DNA from: Angelakisella sp.
GTDB taxonomy: Bacteria; Bacillota; Clostridia; Oscillospirales; Ruminococcaceae
Assembly (NCBI GenBank): GCA_020025195.1
Contig: JAHHSN010000021.1
Coordinates: 1-26,173 of the forward strand
Direction: 5' to 3'
Length of the DNA stretch: 26,173 bases
The notes under the pieces were generated by a model that was not told the origin of the DNA, did not search any database, and worked only from the letters and a program-made list of their open reading frames with translations. Position numbers and translations under genes: made by a program. This document shows positions 15,780 to 23,452 of the stretch, piece after piece (position 1 is the first letter of the stretch; the number at the start of each line of letters is the position of its first letter).

Positions 15780-16328
15780 TCAGAGCTTTTTGACGACCCG
15801 GGCGGGGTTCCCCACCGCGAGACAATCGTCCGGAAGATCTTGGGTCACCACGCTCCCCGCACCGACCACCACGTTATTGCCGATGGTAACGCCGGGCAGT
15901 ACTACGCAGTTGCCGCCGAGCCAGACATCGTTTCCGATCCGGACCGGCTTGGGGAACTGCAGCCCCGTGCGCCGCGCCTCCCGATCGAGGGGGTGATTGA
16001 GGGAGTAGATGCAGGTCTGGGGTCCGAACATACAGTTGTCCCCGATCTCCACGGAACCGCTGTCCAGAATAACACAGTCAAAATTCGCAAGGAAATTCTT
16101 TCCTATTTTGATGCGGTAGCCGTAGTCGCAGTGAAAAGGGGGCTTGATCTGCACGTTTTCCCCGCAGGCTCCCAAGAGCTCCCGCAGGAGTGTCTCGCGC
16201 TCCTGCGCATCCTCCCCCGAAGCATTGTACCGCTCCGCCAGCACACGGGCGCGGCTCTTGTCCCCCATAAGCTCCGGGTCCCCGCCCAAATAGGGCAGCC
16301 CCGCGAGCATCTTTTCCTTTTCAGTCAT
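15780..16328 (-). CDS. Maltose/galactoside O-acetyltransferase family enzyme
   Basis: A 182-residue sugar O-acetyltransferase of the LacA/Maa group, typical length. An N-terminal mac domain (MTEKEKMLAGLPYLGGDPEL) precedes a left-handed beta-helix of hexapeptide repeats (for example VRIGNDVWLGGNCVVLPGVTI). The catalytic histidine is in SLNHPLD (His112). These cytoplasmic enzymes move acetyl from acetyl-CoA to the 6-hydroxyl of sugars; the exact sugar cannot be read from sequence. GGGAGAGGG precedes the ATG. It has its own sigma-A promoter at 16371-16399, so it is probably monocistronic. Confidence 0.9.
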   Translation of the reverse strand: MTEKEKMLAGLPYLGGDPELMGDKSRARVLAERYNASGEDAQERETLLRELLGACGENVQIKPPFHCDYGYRIKIGKNFLANFDCVILDSGSVEIGDNCMFGPQTCIYSLNHPLDREARRTGLQFPKPVRIGNDVWLGGNCVVLPGVTIGNNVVVGAGSVVTQDLPDDCLAVGNPARVVKKL

Positions 16329-16370
16329 GGTCCCTCTCCCTTTTTGGTGTTTCGTTTTTCCTTCTTCTTT

Positions 16371-16399
16371 AGTATCCCCGCGGGGAAGGAGAATGTCAA
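16371..16399 (-). promoter_or_regulatory. Sigma-A promoter of the acetyltransferase gene
   Basis: Leftward TTGACA (perfect -35), 17 bases, GATACT (four of six). The start codon lies about 40 bases further on. Confidence 0.7.
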
Positions 16400-16518
16400 C
16401 CCTCGAACGCTCGATTGAGTTTTCCCCGCAAAGAAGAGCGTCTTGTCATCCCCCGCCGAAACCGGAAAAGATACCGGCTCCCAAACGGCTCGGTTTCCCC
16501 GGCGGTAACTCCCTTCAC
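16396..16518 (-). CDS. Possible 40-residue small protein
   Basis: Leftward GTG start at 16518 preceded by the strong AGGAGGAG at 9 bases. The product starts MKGVTAGETEPFGSRYLF and is basic toward its end. Codon choice resembles the neighbouring genes. It follows the aminopeptidase terminator and ends inside the next promoter. The frame stays open upstream too, so it may be chance. No family recognised. Confidence 0.25.
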   Translation of the reverse strand: MKGVTAGETEPFGSRYLFRFRRGMTRRSSLRGKLNRAFEG

Positions 16519-16578
16519 CGTCGTCAGCTCCTCCTCATACGGGAGTGCCTTCTCGTCTGCGGGGGCAGAGCCGGCGTC

Positions 16579-16608
16579 AAAAAACGCCCCCGCCGGTTTG
16601 GGCGGGGG
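16579..16608 (-). terminator. Terminator of the aminopeptidase gene
   Basis: Leftward CCCCCGCC, short loop, GGCGGGGG, then CGTTTTTTG. It lies about 20 bases past the stop at 16630. Confidence 0.9.
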
Positions 16609-16629
16609 ATCGTTCCTATAGCACAACTG

Positions 16630-18417
16630 TCAAATGGCCGCGCACTTCTTTTTAAGCCAGCCTCTTTCCTCTTCACTGAGCAGGGGACCGACCTTCCCAA
16701 GGACGTCGGCATGGTAGCCATTGAGCCATTCCTTTTCCTCCCGGGTCAGCTCCTCGACCAGCACCGGGGTAAGGTCGATGGGAACATACATGAGCGGCTC
16801 AAAGCGGAGGAATCTGCCGTATTCGCTCTCCCCCGCCTCCACACAGACCAACTCGTTCTCAATGCGAACGCCGAGGCTGCCCTCGGTGTAGATGCCGGGC
16901 TCGTCGGTAATGATCATGCCGGGAACAAACTCCACGGCGTTATGGGGTCTCAGGCTGTGCGGGCCTTCATGGACGGCGCCCACATGGCCCACGCCGTGGC
17001 CGGTGCCGCAGCGGTAGTCCAGCTGATGCCGCCACATGGCCTGACGGGCGATCATGTCCAGCTCACCGCCGGTCGCGCCCTCCTTCCAAACCGCCATCGC
17101 GATATCGATATGGCAGCGCAGAACGCGGGTGTAGCCGAGTTTCTCCTCCTCGGTGAGGGGACCCACCGCAAAGGTGCGGGTGACATCGGTGGTGCCATCA
17201 TAGTAGGTCGCACCGCTGTCCACCAGCAGAAAGCCGTGACGCTCGATCTCGGCGTCCGCGCCCACCTTGGGGGCATAGTGCATCATAGCAGCGTTGGGGC
17301 CCCAGGCCGCGATGGTACCGAAGCTCTCGGTGATAAAGCGGGAATCGCTGCCGCGGTATTTGTGCAGGATGGTATCGATATCGGTCTCACGGAGCGTCTC
17401 CCCGGCGGCAAGGCGCTCCTCCATCTCCTTCTGGAAGCGCACCATGTGGGCGGCGTCCCGGAGGTGTGCCGCGCGGGTACAGGCAAGCTCGGTCTCGTTC
17501 TTCACCGCCTTGAGGAGCACGATGGGGTCGGAGTCCTCCACTACGGAATAGGCCTTATTTCCACGCAGGGCAAGGTCGAGGGCGGCGTTAAGGCTCCTGG
17601 GGTCGATAAGTACGGTCTCCTCTTTTTTATTTTCAGCGAGGAAGGCCGGCATCCCGTCATAGGGTGCGATGGTCACCCCCGCCTCGGCAAGTTCTTTCTT
17701 CGCCTCGGGAGCCAGACGGTCCTCCGCCATAAAGAGGACGGCGTCCTCCTCATTCACATAGCAGAAGGCGAGGGCATAGGGGGTATCCTCCACATCGGCG
17801 GCCCGAAGATTGAGAAGCCACGCCACGCTGTCAAGGGTGGTGACGATTTCCGCCGTGCAGCCCTGCTCCCGGAGCTTCTCCCGGAGGATGGCGAGCTTTT
17901 CCGCAGGGGTCTTGCCGGCATATTCACGGGAGAGGAGCCACGCGGGGGTGGTGGGAAGGGCGGGGCGGTCCTCCGTCCACGCCTTGTCCACCAGAGGCAG
18001 GCTCACAAAGCGCGCGCCCGCCTTCCGGCAGACCTCGGAAAGCTCTCTCGCCTGCTTGAGGGGCATGGTCTCAGCCGCATAGCCCAGCACCGCGCCCTTC
18101 GGGAGGTGCTCCCCGAGCCATTCCTCCACGGTGGGGACCCCCTTGACTCCCATGTGCATGGAGGCAATGCCGCTGCCCTTGAGCGCCGCGTCCGCCGCCC
18201 CGAAGAAGCGTCCGTCCACCCAGAGAGCGGCCTCCTCCGCGGTCACAATAAGGTTCGCGTTCTCGCAGGAGAAGCCGGAAAAATACTCCCACGCGGTGTA
18301 GTGCAGGGGAGCGTATTCACTGGAGTGGGGGTCGCTGCTGGGCATGATGAAGGCATGGCAGCCCGCCTCGGCCATCGCGCCGCGGAGCTCTGCCAGCCTT
18401 TCTTTTACATTCTTCAT
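16630..18417 (-). CDS. Xaa-Pro aminopeptidase, M24B family
   Basis: A 595-residue three-domain aminopeptidase P like the eukaryotic XPNPEP1 type, longer than E. coli PepP. Two creatinase-like N-terminal domains (about 1-300) precede the pita-bread catalytic domain and a short M24 C-terminal extension (from about 530). Metal ligands are readable: Asp400 and Asp411 in LLVDSGATYYDGTTDVTRTF, His474 in GTGHGVGHVG, Glu506 in DEPGIY and Glu520 in RIENE. It removes N-terminal residues preceding proline, in the cytoplasm (no signal peptide). ATG at 18417 has AAAGGA 9 bases upstream and fits the family N-terminus; the open frame extends 68 codons further but that part is unlike any family member. Confidence 0.95.
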   Translation of the reverse strand: MKNVKERLAELRGAMAEAGCHAFIMPSSDPHSSEYAPLHYTAWEYFSGFSCENANLIVTAEEAALWVDGRFFGAADAALKGSGIASMHMGVKGVPTVEEWLGEHLPKGAVLGYAAETMPLKQARELSEVCRKAGARFVSLPLVDKAWTEDRPALPTTPAWLLSREYAGKTPAEKLAILREKLREQGCTAEIVTTLDSVAWLLNLRAADVEDTPYALAFCYVNEEDAVLFMAEDRLAPEAKKELAEAGVTIAPYDGMPAFLAENKKEETVLIDPRSLNAALDLALRGNKAYSVVEDSDPIVLLKAVKNETELACTRAAHLRDAAHMVRFQKEMEERLAAGETLRETDIDTILHKYRGSDSRFITESFGTIAAWGPNAAMMHYAPKVGADAEIERHGFLLVDSGATYYDGTTDVTRTFAVGPLTEEEKLGYTRVLRCHIDIAMAVWKEGATGGELDMIARQAMWRHQLDYRCGTGHGVGHVGAVHEGPHSLRPHNAVEFVPGMIITDEPGIYTEGSLGVRIENELVCVEAGESEYGRFLRFEPLMYVPIDLTPVLVEELTREEKEWLNGYHADVLGKVGPLLSEEERGWLKKKCAAI

Positions 18418-18484
18418 CGTTCTATATCCTTTCGTCTCGGCGCCGGGGCGCCGTTCATTTACCGTTTTTCCGGGGGATAGAGCT

Positions 18485-18490
18485 ATTATA
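18485..18490 (-). promoter_or_regulatory. -10 element of the aminopeptidase promoter
   Basis: Perfect leftward TATAAT with a weak TTTCCC 16 bases upstream, about 68 bases before the start codon. Confidence 0.5.
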
Positions 18491-18544
18491 CTACATTTTG
18501 AAAAAAGGGAAAGCCGTGTTTTACGGGGGACGGCCCAAGCCGTC

Positions 18545-19288
18545 TTATAAAAGCTCCACCGCGCGCTGTTCGATCGCTGCGTCGCTTTCCTCCCCGACCG
18601 AATGAGGCTCCAACGTCTCATAGACCGCCTCGTAGCGAAGACCGAACTCCCTCAGGCTCCTTGCGTTAAAGTGCAGGAAGTCCGGGTTCGAGGTGAGTCC
18701 TCCCGCCGCTGCAAGGCCGATATTGGGGCCGGAGTCCGCCACCCGCCGCAGAGCTTCATTGATGCGCGGGTAGTTGCGGTACCAGAGATCGGTCGGGTGC
18801 TGCGCAAGGTAATCCCCCAGAGCGCCCATCACGATGGGAAGCCGAGGCTCCCCGAGGTCTTTTCGCAGCGCCGTGAACATGGCACGAAGCTGTGCCTCAT
18901 AATGGGGCCAGAGTGTCTCCTCGCAGTCCGATTCTCCCTGATGCCAGAGGACACCGCAGAGCCGGGAGGTCCGCATGGCAAGCCGCGCCTGCAGCACGGC
19001 GTGGTCATAAAGAAGGCCGCCCGGCGCCCACTGCCGGATGGTGGTGCCGCCGTCCGCCGCGGGAATGAGGCCGACGTCGGCGCCGTGAAGCTCATGGTAT
19101 CGGAGGGCAAAGCTCTCCGCGAGGTTGACCCCGGAAAACGGTCGGTCGGGGTTAACCGGAGCCGCCATGCCGCGCCAGCGCCCGTTGCGAAGCTGCCAGA
19201 GGTGGGACGACTCGATGGGCTCGACCTCATGGGGAAAGCCGCGCCCCGCCATATTGGATTGACCGATCAGTAAAAAGGAATGGATCAT
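18545..19288 (-). CDS. SASA-type carbohydrate esterase (sialate O-acetylesterase-like)
   Basis: A 247-residue serine esterase of the SASA group (PF03629, SGNH-like). The nucleophile block is GQSNMAG (Ser11), and the second block is WHQGESD near residue 115, characteristic of the family. A C-terminal DFLHFNARSLREFG supplies the likely catalytic Asp/His. Members remove acetyl groups from sialic acids or plant xylans; no signal peptide is visible, so this one should act in the cytoplasm. ATG at 19288 starts the family core; an ATG 8 codons upstream has no ribosome binding site, and the site for 19288 (GTAGGG) is weak. A single-gene unit with its own promoter. Confidence 0.87.
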   Translation of the reverse strand: MIHSFLLIGQSNMAGRGFPHEVEPIESSHLWQLRNGRWRGMAAPVNPDRPFSGVNLAESFALRYHELHGADVGLIPAADGGTTIRQWAPGGLLYDHAVLQARLAMRTSRLCGVLWHQGESDCEETLWPHYEAQLRAMFTALRKDLGEPRLPIVMGALGDYLAQHPTDLWYRNYPRINEALRRVADSGPNIGLAAAGGLTSNPDFLHFNARSLREFGLRYEAVYETLEPHSVGEESDAAIEQRAVELL

Positions 19289-19341
19289 GTTAGGCCCTAC
19301 TTTCTGCAGCATTTGATAGCAGCGCTTCTGTTACGGCTTCT

Positions 19342-19350
19342 ATTATAGCA
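19342..19350 (-). promoter_or_regulatory. Extended -10 promoter of the esterase gene
   Basis: Leftward TGCTATAAT is a perfect extended -10 element, about 50 bases before the esterase start. The -35 is poor (TTTTTC). Confidence 0.6.
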
Positions 19351-19387
19351 CGGAGCAGCCAAAAGAAAAAGCCACGGAAAAAGGGAA

Positions 19388-19417
19388 CTCCCCCGCACCG
19401 AACGGGGTGCAGGGGAG
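19388..19417. terminator. Terminator downstream of the beta-helix surface protein gene
   Basis: CTCCCC-C-GCACC, short loop, GGTGC-A-GGGGAG, one mismatch. Leftward the stem is followed by TTCCCTTTTT; rightward by CTTTTT, so it may work both ways. Confidence 0.75.
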
Positions 19418-19459
19418 CTTTTTATTCCGCACTTCTTATATCAAAAGAAGCAGAGGGGT

Positions 19460-20893
19460 TTATTTTTTGCGGGAAGCCGCCGCCATGCCGATAACGGAGA
19501 CGGCCGCGAGAACCACTGCCGCCGCCACAAAGCTATGGTCGCCGGTCTCGGGGTTCTGGGTAAGGCCCGTGCCGGTGCCCTCCACGGTGAAGGAAACGGA
19601 GCCTTCGCCATCCGGGAAGACGAGGGTGAGGGTGTACCAGCCCTCCGCGAGGGTGCGGAGGTAGTTCGCCTTGAGGGTGACGGTGCCGTCCTTGGCAACG
19701 ATGTAGTTCCCCTTGGCGAGGGTGTTATAGTCCACACGGACCTCGGAAAGCTTCTCGGTGGTGCCCGCGGTAAAGGCAAGGCCCTTATCGCCGGGCTTCC
19801 AGGTGGAGGAGCCGACCGGGTTCACGCTGTAATAGTAGCCGCTCCAGCTGCCGCCGGAGGAAGAACCGCCGCCGGAGGAGGGAACTTTATAATCTTTACC
19901 CGCTGCTACAGTGTTCCCATTAACCTTAACGGTACCGGTGTTGCCTGCCGCGTTGGCAACGGTGACGCCTGTAGGAACGTTGGTAAGAGTAACGCTGCCC
20001 TTGGTGATGGTAACATCCTTCTTATCAGTTACGGCCTGCTGGATAGCATCCTGACCTACTGCAAAGCCGTTTGCATTGTCCTTGCCGACACCGGCTACCG
20101 CGGTGTTTTCAGTCACAAATTTACTGGGGTCGCTGGTAAACGTACCGCCGGAGATGGTGCAATCGCCCTCATTGTACCCTTTAGCAGTTTTAATATCCTC
20201 AAAACTTCCGGATTGAATATCCAGCTTACCGCCGGACAGCTCAACCGGACCGGATATGGTAGAGTTTTCAACGGTAACCACAGGCGGCGCATAACTGCTA
20301 AATTTGCAGCTGTCGAAAGCTTTTCCGTTCTTAGCAGTTGTAATGGTGCTGTTCTTCACCGAAACGTTACCACAGTTGTTGCTCAGCGTATAAGAAGAAT
20401 CGCGTTCCATTGTATCGCCAGCCAGTATCATGTTGTCCAGCGTCAAATTACAATAATTCTGGATGATCATAGCGATTCCAGGATCACCTGCTTTAATAGT
20501 TCCGTTTTTCATGGTAACGGTACTATTTTTAAGCAACTGGAAGCACTGGCTTTTGGTTCCGGAAGAACCAGCTAAATCTTGGGTTACCGTATAGGTTTTG
20601 CCATTGAAATCCAATGTAAAGTTCTTCCCGGATGGAACAATTATACCGCTGCCATTAGCCACATCATTCAGCAGTGTAATGGTATCGCCGTTCTGTGCCG
20701 CCTCCACCGCATCCTTCAGCGTCGCATACCCCGTTTCACCGATCTTGCAGACGTCGGTTTCCGCCGGTGCCTTAGTCTCAAGCACCGGTGCAGACTCGGT
20801 TGTTGTTTCCTCCTCTGCCAGCGCCGTTACCGGCAGCATGGAGACAGCGAGGATTGCCGCCAGCAAAGCCGCCAGCCATTTTCTCGTTCTCAT
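19460..20893 (-). CDS. Secreted beta-helix surface protein with sortase-like C-terminal tail
   Basis: A 477-residue exported protein. The signal peptide spans residues 1-26 (MRTRKWLAALLAAILAVSML, ending TALA). Residues about 50-290 show repeated short strands (VTMKNGTI, LTLDNMIL, VSVKNSTI, VTVENSTI), a right-handed beta-helix pattern that starts with the ATLKDAVEAAQNGDTITLL entry motif. A Ser/Gly-rich linker (PSSGGGSSSGG) near 340 leads to a beta domain. The end has NPETGD, a hydrophobic helix and RKK, a sortase-type sorting signal in all but the first letter. AAGGAGG precedes the ATG. The middle (about 19900-20760) is visibly poorer in G+C than both ends, suggesting a mosaic gene. Probable adhesin-like surface protein; ligand unknown. 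Confidence 0.8.
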   Translation of the reverse strand: MRTRKWLAALLAAILAVSMLPVTALAEEETTTESAPVLETKAPAETDVCKIGETGYATLKDAVEAAQNGDTITLLNDVANGSGIIVPSGKNFTLDFNGKTYTVTQDLAGSSGTKSQCFQLLKNSTVTMKNGTIKAGDPGIAMIIQNYCNLTLDNMILAGDTMERDSSYTLSNNCGNVSVKNSTITTAKNGKAFDSCKFSSYAPPVVTVENSTISGPVELSGGKLDIQSGSFEDIKTAKGYNEGDCTISGGTFTSDPSKFVTENTAVAGVGKDNANGFAVGQDAIQQAVTDKKDVTITKGSVTLTNVPTGVTVANAAGNTGTVKVNGNTVAAGKDYKVPSSGGGSSSGGSWSGYYYSVNPVGSSTWKPGDKGLAFTAGTTEKLSEVRVDYNTLAKGNYIVAKDGTVTLKANYLRTLAEGWYTLTLVFPDGEGSVSFTVEGTGTGLTQNPETGDHSFVAAAVVLAAVSVIGMAAASRKK

Positions 20894-20967
20894 CGTAAAA
20901 TAACCTCCTTATTATTTTCACCCAAAAGAAGGGGGCTCTCTCATTCTTCCTCTGGGCGTACATCCTT

Positions 20968-20994
20968 CGCCTCCGAGGATTATCCTCCGAGGTT
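20968..20994. repeat. Tandem/palindromic motif upstream of the surface protein gene
   Basis: CCTCCGAGG occurs twice, separated by ATTAT, and GAGGATTATCCTC at the centre is a perfect odd palindrome. It lies about 80 bases before the start codon of the surface protein, where an operator would be expected. No clear sigma-A promoter was placed here. Confidence 0.45.
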
Positions 20995-21145
20995 ACAACT
21001 CTATAATGCCACTGTTTTCAATATATCGCAAGAACTTTTTGGACATCTCAGCCAATTTTTCTTTTGCTATCCGGGCTTTTATATCCCCGGAAGCCAAACC
21101 GCCAAACCATCGGCGATTTTGCGCTCTCCGACAGGCTGTTGGAGA

Positions 21146-21961
21146 TCACTCCCTGAGGTAACAGCGCCACATCAAAAAGCTGATAGCCGTTCCGCCCAAG
21201 ATGTTGCCGATCGTGACAGGGAGCAAATTGCCAAGGAAAAAATGGGACCAGGACAGCGCCGAAAGATTAAGCCCCGCGTCAATCGCTGCCGCGGCGTAAG
21301 ACGGGTTTTGCATGGCAAAAAGCCCCGCCGGGATATAGTACATATTCGCTACGCAGTGCTCAAAGCCGCAAAGCACAAAATAGCACACCGGCAAAAAGGG
21401 CGCCAGAATCTTTCCGGCGGCGTCCTTCGCATAAAGGGCCATCAGCACGCCGAGGCACACGAGGAAATTGCAGAAGAAGCCGGAAACTACGGCCCCGGCA
21501 AAGGTCAATGAGCATTTGTTCGCCGCGACACTCATCGTATACGCCGCCAGCTGGCCATCCGAATAGTTCATCTGGCCAAAGAACGCGCAGAGCGCCGCAA
21601 CGGTCACGGAACCGGCCATGTTCGCAAAATAAACGATGCCCCAGTTACGCAGGACCTTGGCCGGACTGCACCGATAATCCAAAGCGGAAATAACCATCAA
21701 ACAATTTCCGGTAAACAGCTCGCCGCCCATGGCGATCACCATGGCCAGACCAAAGGGGAACAGCAGACCGCAAACAGTTCGCCCCAGCCACGGCTGGGTA
21801 ATTCCATATACGGCCGTATTGGTGGCGGCAGAGCCGATGGCAATGAGAACGCCCGCCAAGATCCCTAAATAAATCAGCTTTGGGACCGGGTAGCTTCCTT
21901 TTCGGGCGCCTAACTCTGCGTATACTTCTGTGATTTCAGTGGGGGTGCGACTGGTGGACAT
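21146..21961 (-). CDS. Formate/nitrite transporter family channel
   Basis: A 271-residue membrane protein of the FNT family (FocA/NirC/HSC group), usual length. The signature FGLAMVIAMGGELFTGN is at about residues 68-84, and six hydrophobic helices are readable, including the second half-repeat around LVCLGVLMALYAKDAAGK. FNT channels pass formate, nitrite, hydrosulfide or lactate across the cell membrane. No pfl or nitrite-reductase gene lies nearby, so the substrate is undetermined. ATG at 21961 has GAAGGGAG upstream; the open frame extends 41 codons further but that part is a basic, structured leader rather than protein. Confidence 0.92.
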   Translation of the reverse strand: MSTSRTPTEITEVYAELGARKGSYPVPKLIYLGILAGVLIAIGSAATNTAVYGITQPWLGRTVCGLLFPFGLAMVIAMGGELFTGNCLMVISALDYRCSPAKVLRNWGIVYFANMAGSVTVAALCAFFGQMNYSDGQLAAYTMSVAANKCSLTFAGAVVSGFFCNFLVCLGVLMALYAKDAAGKILAPFLPVCYFVLCGFEHCVANMYYIPAGLFAMQNPSYAAAAIDAGLNLSALSWSHFFLGNLLPVTIGNILGGTAISFLMWRCYLRE

Positions 21962-22095
21962 GGATTGATCTCCCTTCTGTTTGCAATGCGTCAATGGGTC
22001 TGTGCCTTGATCGTATCTCGCCGGGCGGGTCCGGTGCTCTTGCGGAGCCTTGCCGGGCCCCCGCTTTTTGAACCGCTGAGTCACAGCCGTTTCCT

Positions 22096-22124
22096 ATAAT
22101 ATCACATATCAAAGAAAAAATAAA
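22096..22124 (-). promoter_or_regulatory. Possible promoter of the FNT channel gene
   Basis: Leftward TTTATT, 17 bases, TATTAT in an A/T-rich island. The transcript would have a leader of about 130 bases holding a GC-rich hairpin. Confidence 0.45.
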
Positions 22125-22285
22125 CCAGTTTCTTTGGGGAAAAGTCACAACCTCTTCTCCCTTCCCCAAGGGCAGCCGCCGTGCCATATATAATAAGTTA
22201 AGAAGAATAGGAGCCGGCGAAGCTGAATAACGGATGGGGCACGGGGGCGTGCGGCGTGTTTTCTTCCTGTATTTCCTCCCGCCGA

Positions 22286-22328
22286 GACAAAAAAGCAGGT
22301 GAACATCCAATGGATACCCACCTGCTTT
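22286..22328 (-). terminator. Leftward intrinsic terminator without a clear gene
   Basis: Leftward AAAGCAGGTG and CACCTGCTTT form a perfect 10-base stem followed by TTTTTTG. The only leftward candidate upstream is the doubtful frame at 22355-22561. Confidence 0.75.
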
Positions 22329-22354
22329 ACTGTTCTTTCTGTCACTTCTTTTTC

Positions 22355-22549
22355 CTAAGTTTCCAAGGCTTCGCTGCTGTCCGCGTTACCGCCATGCCAA
22401 TGGCAGAAGCCGCCTCTGGCGTAAGCGGTTGGTATTTGCGCAGCGTGAAACTGCTTCGTTTCCTTGACCGTCCGAACCGGCCATGCTACTCTAAAGGTAA
22501 GAATTCCCATTGCAAAGCAGCTGCGTACTGCACCGGTGAACGTATTCAT
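22355..22549 (-). CDS. Doubtful 64-residue leftward reading frame ending just before a terminator
   Basis: Leftward frame beginning ATG at 22549 (or TTG at 22561, no ribosome binding site for either). It contains stretches such as VKETKQFHAAQIPTAYARGG and ends 27 bases before a perfect leftward terminator. The opposite strand also encodes a plausible peptide (SLTVRTGHATLKVRIPIAK) running into the ribosome binding site of the next gene. One of the two may be a leftover of a larger mobile-element gene. No family recognised. Confidence 0.25.
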   Translation of the reverse strand: MNTFTGAVRSCFAMGILTFRVAWPVRTVKETKQFHAAQIPTAYARGGFCHWHGGNADSSEALET

Positions 22550-22584
22550 CAATACGTCCAATAAAATGGAAAGGAAATGAAACT

Positions 22585-23097
22585 ATGTGGCAAATTATTT
22601 CAAATGTCTCTTCCATCGTCACCTGTCTCCTGTTCGTGCTTTATATTGTCGGGCATATTTGGAAAGTCATTGTAACGAAAGACACCAGATACGAAAAATT
22701 CAAGATATTGCCGTTCGATACGGGCTTTGATGCGGATGATAATGACAATTCTATTATCATTGATGAGGCGGGAGAGCTATTTTCCCTCTCTTCTTCCTAT
22801 GGCATTCGGAACATTAAACTTTATAAAGTGGAATACATGTTTAACGATAACGGCACGACCACTCTTGTTTCCAAAGAGCTGAAACACACTTGCAAGGGCA
22901 TAAATATTAGCGATACCCTTTATATTAAATGTGAGTTAGGAGAAATCATTCCAACAACACAAATAGAAATTGAAAGGATGGACTATACCAGGGTAACATT
23001 TGAATTATACACAAGTGGAAAAAACGGAAATATCCTTGTTGAGAATTATAAATTCAAAATGACGCTAAAATGCTTTATTTACTATTTAAGCGTTTAG
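22585..23097 (+). CDS. Membrane-anchored hypothetical protein
   Basis: A 170-residue protein of unknown family. An N-terminal membrane helix spans about residues 7-28 (IVTCLLFVLYIVGHIWKV) and is followed by a soluble, beta-rich and mildly acidic region (FDADDNDNSIIIDEAGELF). No catalytic motif or cysteine cluster is visible. GGAAAGGAAATG lies ahead of the start. Codon use is A/T-rich, unlike the core genes to the left, which suggests acquisition by transfer. It stands alone, with a strong terminator after it. Its position beside an immunity-gene cluster raises the possibility of a membrane-bound immunity or toxin-related role, but nothing in the sequence proves this. Confidence 0.65.
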   Translation: MWQIISNVSSIVTCLLFVLYIVGHIWKVIVTKDTRYEKFKILPFDTGFDADDNDNSIIIDEAGELFSLSSSYGIRNIKLYKVEYMFNDNGTTTLVSKELKHTCKGINISDTLYIKCELGEIIPTTQIEIERMDYTRVTFELYTSGKNGNILVENYKFKMTLKCFIYYLSV

Positions 23098-23113
23098 GAT
23101 CCCTTAGATAAAC

Positions 23114-23152
23114 AACCCGGAAGCCCCTGATTTGCAAGGGTTTCCGGGTTTT
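23114..23152 (+). terminator. Terminator of the membrane-anchored hypothetical gene
   Basis: AACCCGGAA-G-CCC, loop, GGG-T-TTCCGGGTT, then TTCCGTTTT. It starts 17 bases after the stop. Confidence 0.88.
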
Positions 23153-23195
23153 CCGTTTTATTCAAATTCGGCAAAACGGAATTAAATATAGTCCA

Positions 23196-23231
23196 TTTGA
23201 GGGGCTAAAGTCCCTCAAAACCCCGTTTTTC
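23196..23231 (+). terminator. Second hairpin, possible backup terminator
   Basis: TTTGAGGG and CCCTCAAA form a perfect 8-base stem, followed at some distance by CGTTTTT. The leftward open frame at 23205-23372 ends inside this stem. Confidence 0.45.
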
Positions 23232-23372
23232 CATGTGTTTTCCCCATGCTCCTTTATGTCTCAAGTGGATGTTGTATCGGTTTGGTATCATTTCAGTACT
23301 GGTCAGAAGCTTTTCCTGAAAAATCTTACAGTTTACTATTCCACCCTGAATAATGATATCTGTCCCTGACAT
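23205..23372 (-). CDS. Possible 55-residue small protein or gene remnant
   Basis: Leftward frame from ATG 23372 to TAG 23205. The product begins MSGTDIIIQGGIVNCKIFQE and ends HLRHKGAWGKHMEKRGFEGL, with a natural amino acid mix. The frame is open 26 codons further upstream (including KYNPKATVSG) to a TGA at 23451. No ribosome binding site precedes the ATG, so it may be the tail of a longer lost protein or part of a small RNA made from the promoter at 23453-23481. A second frame (23326-23454) is also open. No family recognised. Confidence 0.35.
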   Translation of the reverse strand: MSGTDIIIQGGIVNCKIFQEKLLTSTEMIPNRYNIHLRHKGAWGKHMEKRGFEGL

Positions 23373-23452
23373 CCCAGACACAGTGGCTTTGGGGTTGTAT
23401 TTTATTGTGCGACCTTGCAGGGAAAGTGCGATCGTCCCTTGAGGACAGGATC

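Larger units (their letters stand above)
16329..16629. other. Gap holding promoter, terminator and a small reading frame
   Basis: About 300 bases between the acetyltransferase and aminopeptidase genes. It contains the acetyltransferase promoter (16371-16399), a possible 40-codon reading frame (16396-16518) and the aminopeptidase terminator (16579-16608). Nothing else recognised. Confidence 0.6.
21962..22584. other. Region between the FNT channel gene and the accessory region
   Basis: About 620 bases. It contains the channel leader with a hairpin near 22022-22056, a possible promoter (22096-22124), a leftward terminator without an obvious gene (22286-22328), and a stretch at 22355-22561 open on both strands. 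No established gene seen. Confidence 0.5.

Noticed and set aside
16327..18480. 717-codon rightward frame opposite the aminopeptidase
   Set aside because: Longer than the true gene but with no recognisable domain; the opposite strand has all metal ligands of M24B.
21100..21125. Six-base hairpin after the FNT gene as a terminator
   Set aside because: Short stem with a wobble pair and no T-run; not strong enough to list.
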